Of a stretch of 49,079 bases of DNA, positions 42,364-49,079 are shown piece after piece; the stretch's first letter is position 1, and the number at the start of each line of letters is the position of its first letter. Below the pieces are notes generated by a model. It saw only the letters and a program-made list of their open reading frames with translations. It had not been told where the DNA came from and made no database searches. The stretch comes from Gallionella sp. UBA4121 (GTDB lineage Bacteria; Pseudomonadota; Gammaproteobacteria; Burkholderiales; Gallionellaceae). Position numbers and translations under genes: made by a program. The stretch is taken from the NCBI GenBank assembly GCA_002381565.1, contig DFWZ01000018.1:1-49079 (forward strand), given 5' to 3'.

Positions 42364-43634
42364 GTCAGCTCATTGTTGCGTGTCTCGCGCAGGAAGAGTG
42401 CGGCCAGCACGCTGATTGCGGCGGCAACGGAAATATAGCCGCCCACCCAGGAAAGCCCACCGTGCAACACCAGTTGTTGCGCGATGTAGGGGGCAAGTGA
42501 CGCGCCGAGTATGCCGCCCAGATTATAGGCAGCTCCCGCTCCCGTATAGCGCACTTCGGTGGGAAATAGTTCCGGCAGCAAGGCGCCCATCGGCGCAAAG
42601 GTCGCCCCCATCAAAAATAGTTCGATGCAAAGAAACGCTGTGATTTGCAACATCGAGCCGCTGGAGAGCATCGGTTCGAGCAAGAAGCCCGACAGCAAAG
42701 CCGCGCTGCCCGCTGCAATCAATACCGGACGGCGGCCGAAACGGTCTCCCGCCCACGCTGATAAGGGTGTGGCCAACGCCATGAATACCACGGCCACGCA
42801 CAGCATGGACAGGAATTGCGGGCGGGCAATGCCGAGCGTACTGGTGCCGTAGCTCAGTGAAAACACCGTTGAGATGTAGAACAGTGCATAACACACCACC
42901 ATGACCAGTGCACCCAGCAGCAGCGGCCGTGCATGGCGGGAGAGCAGTTCTGTCACCGGCAGTTTGACGCGACTGTGCGTTTGCAGTGCCTTGGCGAATA
43001 CGGGCGTTTCACTGAGTCTGAGCCGCACGTAAAGACCGATAATAACCAGCACGGCGCTTGCCAGGAACGGAATGCGCCAGCCCCATGCGCGGAACTGTTC
43101 ATCATCCAGATAATTCGACAGCAACAGGAAGCTGCCGACAGCTAACAGAAAGCCTATCGGCGGCCCTAATTGCGGGAACATGCCGAACCAGCCGCGGCGT
43201 CCTTCGGGTGCATATTCTGCGGCCAGCAGGGCGGCGCCCCCCCATTCGCCGCCCAGACCGATGCCCTGGCCGAAACGCAGCAGGCAGAGCAGCAGCGGGG
43301 CGCTCCAGCCGATCAGGTTGTAGCCTGGCAGTACGCCGATCAGCGTGGTGCAGGTGCCCATCACCAGCAGTGAAATCGCCAGGGTTGCTTTTCTGCCGAC
43401 CCTGTCGCCGAAATGGCCGAACAGCAAGGCGCCGATGGGGCGGGCCACGAAGGCGATGCCGAAGGTGAGAAACGCATTCAACGCCTGTACAGCCGGTGCG
43501 CTGTCAGGAAAGAACACCGGGCCGATCACCATCGCCACGGCAAGACCGTAGATGTAGAAGTCGTAGAACTCGATGGCAGTGCCGATGAAGCTGGCGAAAG
43601 CGATGCGCAAGATCGAAGGGTTAGATTCAGTCAT
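42360..43634 (-). CDS. MHS-family (metabolite:proton symporter) MFS transporter
   Basis: A 424-residue inner-membrane protein with about 12 membrane segments. The MHS subfamily features are clear: GTAIEFYDFYIYGLA at TM1, RPIGALLFGHFGDRVGRKATL in the TM2-3 loop, RFGQGIGLGGEWGGAALLAAEYAP, and GDRFGRRPVL in the second half. Relatives carry proline/betaine, shikimate, citrate or ketoglutarate; the substrate here cannot be told. The ATG directly follows 7-bp repeats with no ribosome-binding site visible. It sits between mutL and miaA, overlapping miaA by 4 bases. Confidence 0.9.
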   Translation of the reverse strand: MTESNPSILRIAFASFIGTAIEFYDFYIYGLAVAMVIGPVFFPDSAPAVQALNAFLTFGIAFVARPIGALLFGHFGDRVGRKATLAISLLVMGTCTTLIGVLPGYNLIGWSAPLLLCLLRFGQGIGLGGEWGGAALLAAEYAPEGRRGWFGMFPQLGPPIGFLLAVGSFLLLSNYLDDEQFRAWGWRIPFLASAVLVIIGLYVRLRLSETPVFAKALQTHSRVKLPVTELLSRHARPLLLGALVMVVCYALFYISTVFSLSYGTSTLGIARPQFLSMLCVAVVFMALATPLSAWAGDRFGRRPVLIAAGSAALLSGFLLEPMLSSGSMLQITAFLCIELFLMGATFAPMGALLPELFPTEVRYTGAGAAYNLGGILGASLAPYIAQQLVLHGGLSWVGGYISVAAAISVLAALFLRETRNNELT

Positions 43635-43657
43635 TAGTTGTTAGTCGTTAGTTGGTG
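43635..43657. repeat. 7-bp repeat array abutting the transporter start codon
   Basis: Forward strand units TTAGTTG, TTAGTCG, TTAGTTG then GT, running right up to the transporter ATG. It is the same motif class as the array in mutL (GAGTCGT) and between fabH and fabD (TAGTCGT). Confidence 0.75.
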
Positions 43658-43694
43658 TGGTCGCTGCGCGTGTTTGCAACCAGTCCGTTAGCTG

Positions 43695-43865
43695 CGTCAT
43701 TCCGGCGAAGGCCGGAATCCAGTTGATTAAAAATCTCCCGCGAATGCGGGACAACATCCCACTTTTGTCACACCTCGAAATTCGCCATAATCGGTTATCG
43801 GCTGGGTTTTGTCCGCTACGCGGGATTATTATACCTGCTGGATTCCGGCCTTCGCCGGAATGACG
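43695..43865. mobile_element. 171-bp MITE-like element with perfect 28-bp inverted ends
   Basis: The ends at 43695-43722 and 43838-43865 are exact inverted copies over 28 bp. Each end is itself a palindrome, ATTCCGGC-GAAG-GCCGGAAT, recalling REP or dRS3-type repeats. The inside holds another hairpin (CCCGC/GCGGG at about 43738-43751) and no ORF that I support. I see no clear target-site duplication. It lies in the mutL-transporter gap (43635-43908), which has no gene. It could equally be a pair of REP-like elements. Confidence 0.7.
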
Positions 43866-43908
43866 GCCCAATGGGTTTAACTGGCATCTGGCGACTAATA
43901 ACTGTGGT

Positions 43909-45795
43909 TCACTGTCCTCTCATGAACATCTTGTCCAGCTCAGTCATGGAAAGCTGAAACCAGGTCGGGCGACCGTGGTTGCATTGCCCTGAACGGGAAG
44001 TGCTTTCCATCTCGCGCAGCAACGCGTTCATCTCGGGAATGCTCAGGATGCGGTTGGCCCGCACCGCGCCGTGACAGGCCAGGCTTGCCAGCAGTTCATT
44101 GCGGCGTTCGGTCAGCACGCGGCTGGCGCCGAAGGTACGCAGTTCATGCAAGACCTCGCGTGCGGCCGCTTCCGCTTCAGCCTGCTTGAGCAGCACCGGC
44201 ATGGCGCGGATGGCAAGTGTGGTGGGCGAGAGCGGTGCGATGTCGAAACCGAGTTTACCCAGCGCCGCCTGTTCCGCTTCCACGGTGGCAACGTCTATCG
44301 CGTCGGTTTGAAAACAGACCGGGATCAGCAACGGTTGCGTGGCGATGCGCTCCGCATCCATCGAAGTCTTGAGTTTTTCATAGACGATGCGCTCATGCGC
44401 GGCGTGCATGTCCACCACGATCAGGCCCTGTGTATTCTGAGACAGGATGTAGACGCCGGAGAGCTGAGCCAGTGCGAAGCCCAGAGGTGGAGAGTCGTGA
44501 GTCGTAAGTCGTGAGTCGTCCGTTGTCAGTGGCAAGCGCTGAGTTGCGGGTGAGTCGTAAGTGCTAAGTGGTAGGTGGGCAGAGCTAAGCGAGGGGTGCA
44601 GCGTGACTTTCCCACTGCCAACTCCCAATTCACTGCTCCCGGTTTGTGCTTCCCATACCTGATAGGTGGCATTCAGCTGAGCTGCGCTGAGCGGTAGCTG
44701 AGCCGGCGCGGAGTACGGCCTGGTGTGGGTGTCAGGCAAGACGGGTGCTGCGAGCTGGTCGGGTGTCGCCAGCGCCTGTTGCAAGGTGTGAAAGATGAAC
44801 TGGTGTATGCCCTGACTCTCGCGAAAGCGCACTTCGCTCTTGGCCGGATGCACGTTCACGTCTACCTGTTCGGGGGGGAGTTCGAGGAACAGCACGAAGG
44901 CCGGATGGCGCTGGTGATGCAGGATGTCCTGATATGCCTGGCGCAGCGCATGGCTGGCAACCTTGTCGTGTACGAAACGGCCGTTGACGAAAAAATATTG
45001 TGCGTCGCGATTTCCCCGCGAATAGGCGGGCAGGGCGGCCAGACCATGCAGTGTCAGGTTGGCGGCGCTGCGTGAAACTGCAACGGCAGCACGGCCAAAC
45101 TCATCGCCCAGCAGCGCCGCGACACGCTTCAATGCGGCATTCATCATCCATCCTCCGTCCTCCAATTCTCGATCTTCGGTCCTCAATCCGGAGTTTAATT
45201 GCCATACGGTGCGCCCATTGTGTTGCAGGGAAAAGCCGACATCGGGGCGTGAGAGCGCGATGCGCTTGAAGGCCTCTTCGCAATGCGCGAATTCGGTGGC
45301 TTCCGTCTTCAGAAATTTGCGTCTTGCCGGGGTGTTGAAATACAACTCGCGTATTTCGACGGTCGTGCCTTGGGGCTGGTTGGCAGGCGCAGGTTCGCTG
45401 ATGTGCCCGTCCAGTGCTTCGACTTGCCAGCCATGCGCGTCGTCTTTCATACGGCTGCTTAATGTGAGTTGTGCCACTGCGGCCATGCTGGCCAGCGCTT
45501 CGCCGCGAAAGCCCATGCTGGCGACACTCTGCAAATCATCCAGCGATGCGATCTTGCTGGTGGCGTGGCGCATCAGTGCCAGCGGCAGCTCATCCCTTGC
45601 GATGCCACGGCCGTTGTCGCGCACCCTGAGCAGCTTGATGCCGCCATTATCCAGTTGTACTGCAACGTCGGTCGCCCCCGCATCCAGGCTGTTTTCCAGC
45701 AGTTCCTTGAGTGCGGCGGCGGGGCGCTCGATCACTTCGCCAGCGGCAATCTGATTGATCAGCAGTTCGGGCAATAACTGAATGGATGAGGGCAT
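43909..45795 (-). CDS. mutL: DNA mismatch repair protein MutL
   Basis: A 628-residue GHKL ATPase linking MutS mismatch recognition to strand removal. The N-terminal ATPase has NQIAAGEVIERP, KELLENSLDAGAT, RDNGRGI and GFRGEALASM. The C-terminal domain has DMHAAHERIVYE (about 462-473), which fits the MutL endonuclease pattern DxHAxxExxxxE, with ACHGAVRA and CNHGRPTW also present. Two parts are odd: residues about 202-218 and about 385-434 are encoded by degenerate 7-bp repeats, giving RTEDRELEDGG and PLTTDDSRLTTHDSPPL. The reading frame remains open throughout. Confidence 0.96.
   Translation of the reverse strand: MPSSIQLLPELLINQIAAGEVIERPAAALKELLENSLDAGATDVAVQLDNGGIKLLRVRDNGRGIARDELPLALMRHATSKIASLDDLQSVASMGFRGEALASMAAVAQLTLSSRMKDDAHGWQVEALDGHISEPAPANQPQGTTVEIRELYFNTPARRKFLKTEATEFAHCEEAFKRIALSRPDVGFSLQHNGRTVWQLNSGLRTEDRELEDGGWMMNAALKRVAALLGDEFGRAAVAVSRSAANLTLHGLAALPAYSRGNRDAQYFFVNGRFVHDKVASHALRQAYQDILHHQRHPAFVLFLELPPEQVDVNVHPAKSEVRFRESQGIHQFIFHTLQQALATPDQLAAPVLPDTHTRPYSAPAQLPLSAAQLNATYQVWEAQTGSSELGVGSGKVTLHPSLSSAHLPLSTYDSPATQRLPLTTDDSRLTTHDSPPLGFALAQLSGVYILSQNTQGLIVVDMHAAHERIVYEKLKTSMDAERIATQPLLIPVCFQTDAIDVATVEAEQAALGKLGFDIAPLSPTTLAIRAMPVLLKQAEAEAAAREVLHELRTFGASRVLTERRNELLASLACHGAVRANRILSIPEMNALLREMESTSRSGQCNHGRPTWFQLSMTELDKMFMRGQ
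44492..44641. repeat. Degenerate 7-bp repeat arrays inside the mutL linker
   Basis: Forward strand 44492-44526 reads GAGTCGT, GAGTCGT, AAGTCGT, GAGTCGT, CCGTTGT; units continue to about 44579 (GAGTCGT, AAGTGCT, AAGTGGT). At 44611-44641 a different short-period stretch (ACTGCCA, ACTCCCA, ATTCACT) follows. They encode Ser/Thr/Asp/Pro-rich linker sequence of MutL. Confidence 0.8.
45143..45191. repeat. Degenerate 7-bp array inside the mutL ATPase domain
   Basis: On the coding strand: GGATTGA, GGACCGA, AGATCGA, GAATTGG, AGGACGG, AGGATGG. The array is the same class as the one at the miaA start (GGATCGG). It encodes a loop of about 16 residues before KRVAALLG, longer than in E. coli MutL as I recall it. 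Confidence 0.75.
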
Positions 45796-45826
45796 GTGAC
45801 AGACGCCGGGTTGTGTGTGACCCGCA

Positions 45827-45832
45827 ATTATA
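45827..45832 (-). promoter_or_regulatory. Candidate -10 box for mutL
   Basis: Reverse strand TATAAT, 31 bp before the mutL ATG; no convincing -35 box. The rest of the mutL to 46007 gap contains a 9-bp inverted repeat CTTGTCATG/CATGACAAG (45846-45899) and no gene. Confidence 0.35.
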
Positions 45833-46006
45833 ACGGAGCGCGCCTCTTGTCATGCACAAGTCGAATGAGCCATAGCGGATATTTTGACGGCATGACAAGT
45901 CAGGTGCGATTTCGGGCTTGACTTGAATGCAAAAAAGGGCCAGATTGGCAATGTAGTTGAGTATATTGGTCGTGTTTATCCTGAATTTTACTTAAGGAGT
46001 AATATC

Positions 46007-46378
46007 ATGAAACTGCTCGATAATCTTAAAGTTGGCATTGTTCTGGCCGCTATGACACTGCTGGTGAATCCGTCCTGGGCCGCCGATGCGGCCGGAACCG
46101 GCTCGATCACTATTACATCCCCGGCAAACGGGGCGGTTCTGCAAGGCAGCGCGGAGAATAAACTGGAGTTCAATGTAAAGCTCGGCCCCACTGGTAACCA
46201 TCTGCATATTTACGTTGATAATCAGGACCCCATCATCGATCGTGACATTGCGCGGTGCCCATGCAGCATCGTTCTGCCGAAGTTAGCTCCCGGCAAACAT
46301 GTCATCGTGATCAAGGAGGCAACGGCTAGCCATGCAACGACAGGGGTTGAGGCTACTGTGACGATTACCAGTAAGTAA
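46007..46378 (+). CDS. Secreted beta-sandwich protein of unknown function
   Basis: A 123-residue protein with a signal peptide (VGIVLAAMTLLVNPSWAADA, cut after about residue 27). The mature part is rich in beta-strand and contains ITSPANGAVL, NHLHIYVDNQ and APGKHVIVIKEA, a pattern found in small immunoglobulin-like periplasmic domains. Two close cysteines (RCPC) could bind a metal or form a disulfide. AAGGAG lies seven nt before the ATG; a longer frame upstream is unsupported. It is probably co-transcribed with the next membrane protein 6 bp later. I do not know the function. Confidence 0.8.
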   Translation: MKLLDNLKVGIVLAAMTLLVNPSWAADAAGTGSITITSPANGAVLQGSAENKLEFNVKLGPTGNHLHIYVDNQDPIIDRDIARCPCSIVLPKLAPGKHVIVIKEATASHATTGVEATVTITSK

Positions 46379-46384
46379 GCCGTG

Positions 46385-46786
46385 ATGCAGAACCTGATTT
46401 ATGCGCTGATTCAGGTCATCCATAATTTCGGTGCAGCAACCATCGTGGGCCTGGCCGCCACCGCGCTTTGGCAGGCGGACGCTGCACTGAAGTCAAGGCT
46501 GGCTGTTGTTGTGGCGGTTGTCTGGGCGCTGCAGGGGCTGAGCGGCATGGCTTTTGGTGCCGCCACTTTTGCTTATGAAGGACATATGCCCGATATTCAC
46601 GGCATTGCCGTGGCAGTGCTGACAATTAAAATCCTCTGCGTCATTTCCAGTTTCATTCTGGCGCTGGCTTATGCAAAATATCAGGCGGGATGGGATGCCA
46701 GGAGGCAGCTTTTCGTGTGGCGCATCTTGTTCCTGCAAGGTCTTGTCGCTTTGGGTGCGGCCGCATTCCTGCGCTGGTTCTCCTGA
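46385..46786 (+). CDS. Four-span membrane protein of unknown function
   Basis: A 133-residue, very hydrophobic protein with four predicted membrane helices, among them AATIVGLAATALW, LAVVVAVVWALQGLSGMAFG, AVLTIKILCVISSFILALA and ILFLQGLVALGAAAFL. Histidines lie at the first helix (IHNF) and in GHMPDIHG. Layout is reminiscent of CopD-like or cytochrome b-like membrane proteins, but I cannot assign a family. A GTG one codon upstream is an alternative start. It is paired with the secreted protein just upstream. Confidence 0.75.
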   Translation: MQNLIYALIQVIHNFGAATIVGLAATALWQADAALKSRLAVVVAVVWALQGLSGMAFGAATFAYEGHMPDIHGIAVAVLTIKILCVISSFILALAYAKYQAGWDARRQLFVWRILFLQGLVALGAAAFLRWFS

Positions 46787-46850
46787 TCGTTGTATTGACT
46801 TGTGAAAGATGGCACGTGTGACAGCGTGGTTATTGTCGGCGCAGAGAGGT

Positions 46851-46856
46851 TATAAT
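46851..46856 (+). promoter_or_regulatory. Candidate -10 box for the pnt operon
   Basis: A perfect TATAAT 72 bp before pntAA; no good -35 at the right distance. It suggests a start near 46863 with a 66-nt leader. Confidence 0.35.
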
Positions 46857-46928
46857 CGCCGCCGCGAAAAAGTGCGTCTGGTAGTTTCAATCAGACGACT
46901 AAAAAAATTCCACGAATAGGAGAGATTC

Positions 46929-48065
46929 ATGCGGATAGGTATTCCTGCGGAAACGCGTGCAGGCGAGACGCGTGTTGCAGCCACACCTGAAACGGTGAAG
47001 AAGATGGCAGCATCCGGTCACACCGTGCTGGTGCAAACGGGTGCGGGTGCGGGTTCACATTACCCTGATACGGAATTCGCAGCGGCTGGCGCGACACTGG
47101 TCGATGCGGCCACGCTGTACCAGCAGGCGCAAATCGTGCTCAAGGTCAAGGCACCCACGCCGGATGAACTGGTGCTGTTGCCATCCGGCACCGTGCTGAT
47201 CGGCTTGCTCAACCCGCATCAGGCAGAGCAGGTTGCAGCCTATATCAAACAGGGCATCACCGCTTTTTCCATGGAAAAGCTGCCGCGCACCTCGCGCGCC
47301 CAGGCGATGGATGTGTTGTCCTCCCAGGCTAATATTGCAGGTTACAAGGCGGTGATCCTGGGGGCGAACCTGTATCAGCGTTTCATGCCCATGCTGATGA
47401 CCGCAGCCGGTACGGTCAAAGCCGCGCGCGTGCTCATTCTTGGGGTGGGCGTCGCAGGGCTGCAGGCGATTGCCACCGCCAAGCGTCTGGGGGCTGTGGT
47501 TGAAGCTTCCGACGTGCGCCCCGCTGCAAAGGAACAGGTCGAATCCCTCGGCGCCAAGTTCATCGACGTGCCCTTCGAGACAGATGAAGAACGCGAGATA
47601 GCAAAAGGCGTCGGCGGTTATGCGCGGATGATGCCTGCCTCCTGGATGCAGCGTCAGGCGGTATTTGTCGCCGAACGCGCCCGTCAGGCCGACATCATCA
47701 TCACCACGGCATTGATCCCCGGTCGCGCTGCGCCCGTGCTGCTGACTGAAGACACCGTGAAACAGATGAAAGCCGGTTCCGTGGTGGTGGATATGGCCGT
47801 TGAGGCGGGCGGCAACTGCCCGTTGTCTGAAGCCGGCAAGACGGTCGTCAAGTATGGCGTGACCATCGTCGGCGAGACCAATCTTCCCGGGCTGGTGGCA
47901 ACGGATGCCAGCGCATTTTACGCGCGCAACCTGCTTAATTTCATTAACTTGCTGTGCGACAAGACCGGCGCGATGAATATAGACCTGGAAGACGACATCA
48001 TTGCGGGCACCTTGTTGTGCAAGGATGGCGCGCCTTTCGTGCCAGTTGCGCCTGCGACAAAATAA
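46929..48065 (+). CDS. pntAA: NAD(P) transhydrogenase subunit alpha part 1
   Basis: A 378-residue soluble NAD(H)-binding domain I of the proton-translocating transhydrogenase. It starts MRIGIPAETRAGETRVAATP, with the alanine dehydrogenase-like fold. The NAD-binding VLILGVGVAGLQAIATAKRLGAVVEASDVRP is present (read as two pieces), as is the RQADIIITTALIPGRAAPVL motif. The alpha chain is split here, with the membrane part as a separate gene, as in many alpha- and betaproteobacteria. The enzyme makes NADPH from NADH using proton-motive force. Confidence 0.96.
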   Translation: MRIGIPAETRAGETRVAATPETVKKMAASGHTVLVQTGAGAGSHYPDTEFAAAGATLVDAATLYQQAQIVLKVKAPTPDELVLLPSGTVLIGLLNPHQAEQVAAYIKQGITAFSMEKLPRTSRAQAMDVLSSQANIAGYKAVILGANLYQRFMPMLMTAAGTVKAARVLILGVGVAGLQAIATAKRLGAVVEASDVRPAAKEQVESLGAKFIDVPFETDEEREIAKGVGGYARMMPASWMQRQAVFVAERARQADIIITTALIPGRAAPVLLTEDTVKQMKAGSVVVDMAVEAGGNCPLSEAGKTVVKYGVTIVGETNLPGLVATDASAFYARNLLNFINLLCDKTGAMNIDLEDDIIAGTLLCKDGAPFVPVAPATK

Positions 48066-48081
48066 CGACGGAGAAATAATC

Positions 48082-48378
48082 ATGACCGGTGTAGTAGACC
48101 CCTTTGTTCTGAACCTGACCGTATTCGTGCTGGCGATCGTCATCGGCTATCACGTGGTCTGGAATGTCACCCCGGCGCTGCACACGCCGCTGATGGCGGT
48201 GACCAATGCCATTTCCGGCATCATCATCGTTGGCGCGATGCTGGCAGCCGGTCCCGAGAAGCTTGATCTGGGTACCGTGATCGGCCTGGTCGCAGTGGCG
48301 CTGGCCGCAGTGAACGTGTTCGGCGGCTTTCTCGTCACCCAGCGCATGCTGGCCATGTTCAAGAAGAAAGGTAAGTAA
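48082..48378 (+). CDS. pntAB: NAD(P) transhydrogenase subunit alpha part 2
   Basis: A 98-residue membrane subunit with three helices (LNLTVFVLAIVIGYHVVW; AVTNAISGIIIVGAMLAA; VIGLVAVALAAVNVFGGFLV). HTPLMAVTNAISG and NVFGGFLVTQRML are strongly conserved in the family. GGAGA precedes the ATG. It is immediately followed by pntB. Confidence 0.96.
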   Translation: MTGVVDPFVLNLTVFVLAIVIGYHVVWNVTPALHTPLMAVTNAISGIIIVGAMLAAGPEKLDLGTVIGLVAVALAAVNVFGGFLVTQRMLAMFKKKGK

Positions 48379-49079
48379 ATGACGGCCAATTCAGTAGCAC
48401 TCGCCTATCTTGCCGCAGCGGTTCTGTTCATTTTTGCACTCAAAGGCTTAAGCTCGCCGGTATCGGCACGGCGCGGCAACATGTTCGGTATGGTCGGCAT
48501 GACGATTGCCGTATTGACCACGTTGACCCTCACCCATAACTGGCTGTACATCGTGCTGGCGATTGCCGCCGGCGGCAGCATCGGTGCTGTCGTAGCACGT
48601 CGCATCCAGATGACGGCGATGCCGGAACTGGTTGCAGCGATGCATTCACTGGTCGGCCTGGCCGCCGTGCTGATCGCGATGGCGGCGTTCAACGACCCGG
48701 TCGCCTACGGCATCGCGCTGGCAGGAGAGACACTGCACGGCAGCAACCGCATCGAGTTGTTTATCGGCACCTTTGTGGGTGCGATCACCTTTACAGGTTC
48801 CATCATCGCATTCGGTAAACTGTCCGGCAAGCTGGGCAGCAAACCGTTGCGCTTCGCAGGGCAGCACTGGTTCAACCTGTTGTTAGGCGTCGCGATGATC
48901 GCTTTCGGTATCGCCTTCTTCATCACGCCTTCATGGCCGCCGTTCCTGATTATGACGGCGATTGCGATGCTGCTGGGCGTGCTGCTGATCATGCCGATCG
49001 GCGGCGCGGACATGCCGGTGGTGATCTCGCTGCTCAACGCGTTCACCGGCCTCGCCGTCGCCGCCGCGGGCTTCGTCCT
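48379..49079 (+). CDS. pntB: NAD(P) transhydrogenase subunit beta, cut by window end
   Basis: The first 233 codons of the beta chain, running off the right edge in frame. It is a polytopic membrane domain starting MTANSVALAYLAAAVLF. RIQMTAMPELVAAMHSLVGLAA and IGTFVGAITFTGSIIAFGKL are typical of PntB; the NADP-binding domain III lies beyond the window. The ATG lies directly after the pntAB stop with GGTAAG upstream. Confidence 0.95.
   Translation, partial: MTANSVALAYLAAAVLFIFALKGLSSPVSARRGNMFGMVGMTIAVLTTLTLTHNWLYIVLAIAAGGSIGAVVARRIQMTAMPELVAAMHSLVGLAAVLIAMAAFNDPVAYGIALAGETLHGSNRIELFIGTFVGAITFTGSIIAFGKLSGKLGSKPLRFAGQHWFNLLLGVAMIAFGIAFFITPSWPPFLIMTAIAMLLGVLLIMPIGGADMPVVISLLNAFTGLAVAAAGFV

Noticed and set aside
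44492..44641. Repeats in mutL as a CRISPR array
   Set aside because: The unit is 7 bp and degenerate, without spacers, and lies in a coding frame; no cas gene is present in the window.
45059..45754. 231-codon forward frame opposite mutL
   Set aside because: Antisense to conserved MutL motifs; no protein family likeness.
45846..45899. 9-bp inverted repeat CTTGTCATG/CATGACAAG upstream of mutL as an operator
   Set aside because: 36-nt spacing and no promoter element that it would control; could be chance.
47055..48143. 362-codon reverse frame opposite pntAA
   Set aside because: Shadow of a conserved gene with a clear N-terminus and motifs; no ribosome-binding site.

Overview
The window reads as a chromosomal segment of a betaproteobacterium, most likely of the Nitrosomonadales/Gallionellales type. 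The gene orders hfq-hflX-hflK-hflC-DUF2065-hisZ-purA-tRNA-Leu-rnr-rlmB, rimP-nusA-infB-rbfA-truB-rpsO-pnp and DUF177-rpmF-plsX-fabH-fabD-fabG are typical of that class. This assignment rests on gene content and protein likeness, not on a database search.

Layout. 1-10 kb: tRNA-Lys(CTT), then the hfq/hflXKC/hisZ/purA block, a reverse-strand tRNA-Leu(CAG), rnr and rlmB. 10-13 kb: an OmpA-like outer-membrane protein and glutamine-dependent NAD synthetase. 13-22 kb: the rimP-to-pnp translation and RNA-decay operon, with hairpins around rimP, a duplicated hairpin unit between nusA and infB, and terminator-like structures after rpsO and pnp. 21.8-22.6 kb: a gene-poor stretch with one 36-codon membrane-peptide ORF. 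22.6-26.5 kb: two adjacent c-di-GMP genes, an HD-GYP phosphodiesterase and a PAS-PAS-PAS-GGDEF-EAL protein. 26.6-28.4 kb (reverse): dksA, an RsmI-like methylase and a Maf/YceF pyrophosphatase. 28.6-33.3 kb: DUF177, rpmF and the fatty-acid genes plsX-fabH-fabD-fabG; the run stops after fabG without acpP.

33.6-41.3 kb is the most interesting part. A reverse-strand run cydP-cydA-cydB-cydX-ybgE-persulfide dioxygenase-(21-codon ORF)-SQR-like flavoprotein-(54-aa protein) is headed by a good sigma-54 (-24/-12) promoter. Divergently encoded is a sigma-54 activator whose sensor domain carries three cysteines spaced like those of the sulfane-sulfur sensor FisR. A 17-bp inverted repeat lies about 150 bp upstream of the promoter, where an activator would bind. 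I infer a sulfide/persulfide-induced respiratory module: SQR feeds sulfide electrons into the quinone pool, the dioxygenase removes the persulfide, and the sulfide-tolerant cytochrome bd oxidase empties the quinol pool. Just past its end lies a candidate 50-60 nt C-rich small RNA with its own promoter and terminator.

41.4-45.8 kb (reverse): mutL, an MHS-family transporter and miaA. This stretch is peppered with degenerate 7-bp tandem repeats, several lying inside the mutL and miaA coding sequences, and holds a 171-bp MITE-like element with perfect 28-bp inverted ends. 46-49 kb: a secreted and a membrane protein of unknown function, then the proton-translocating transhydrogenase genes pntAA-pntAB-pntB, the last cut by the window end.
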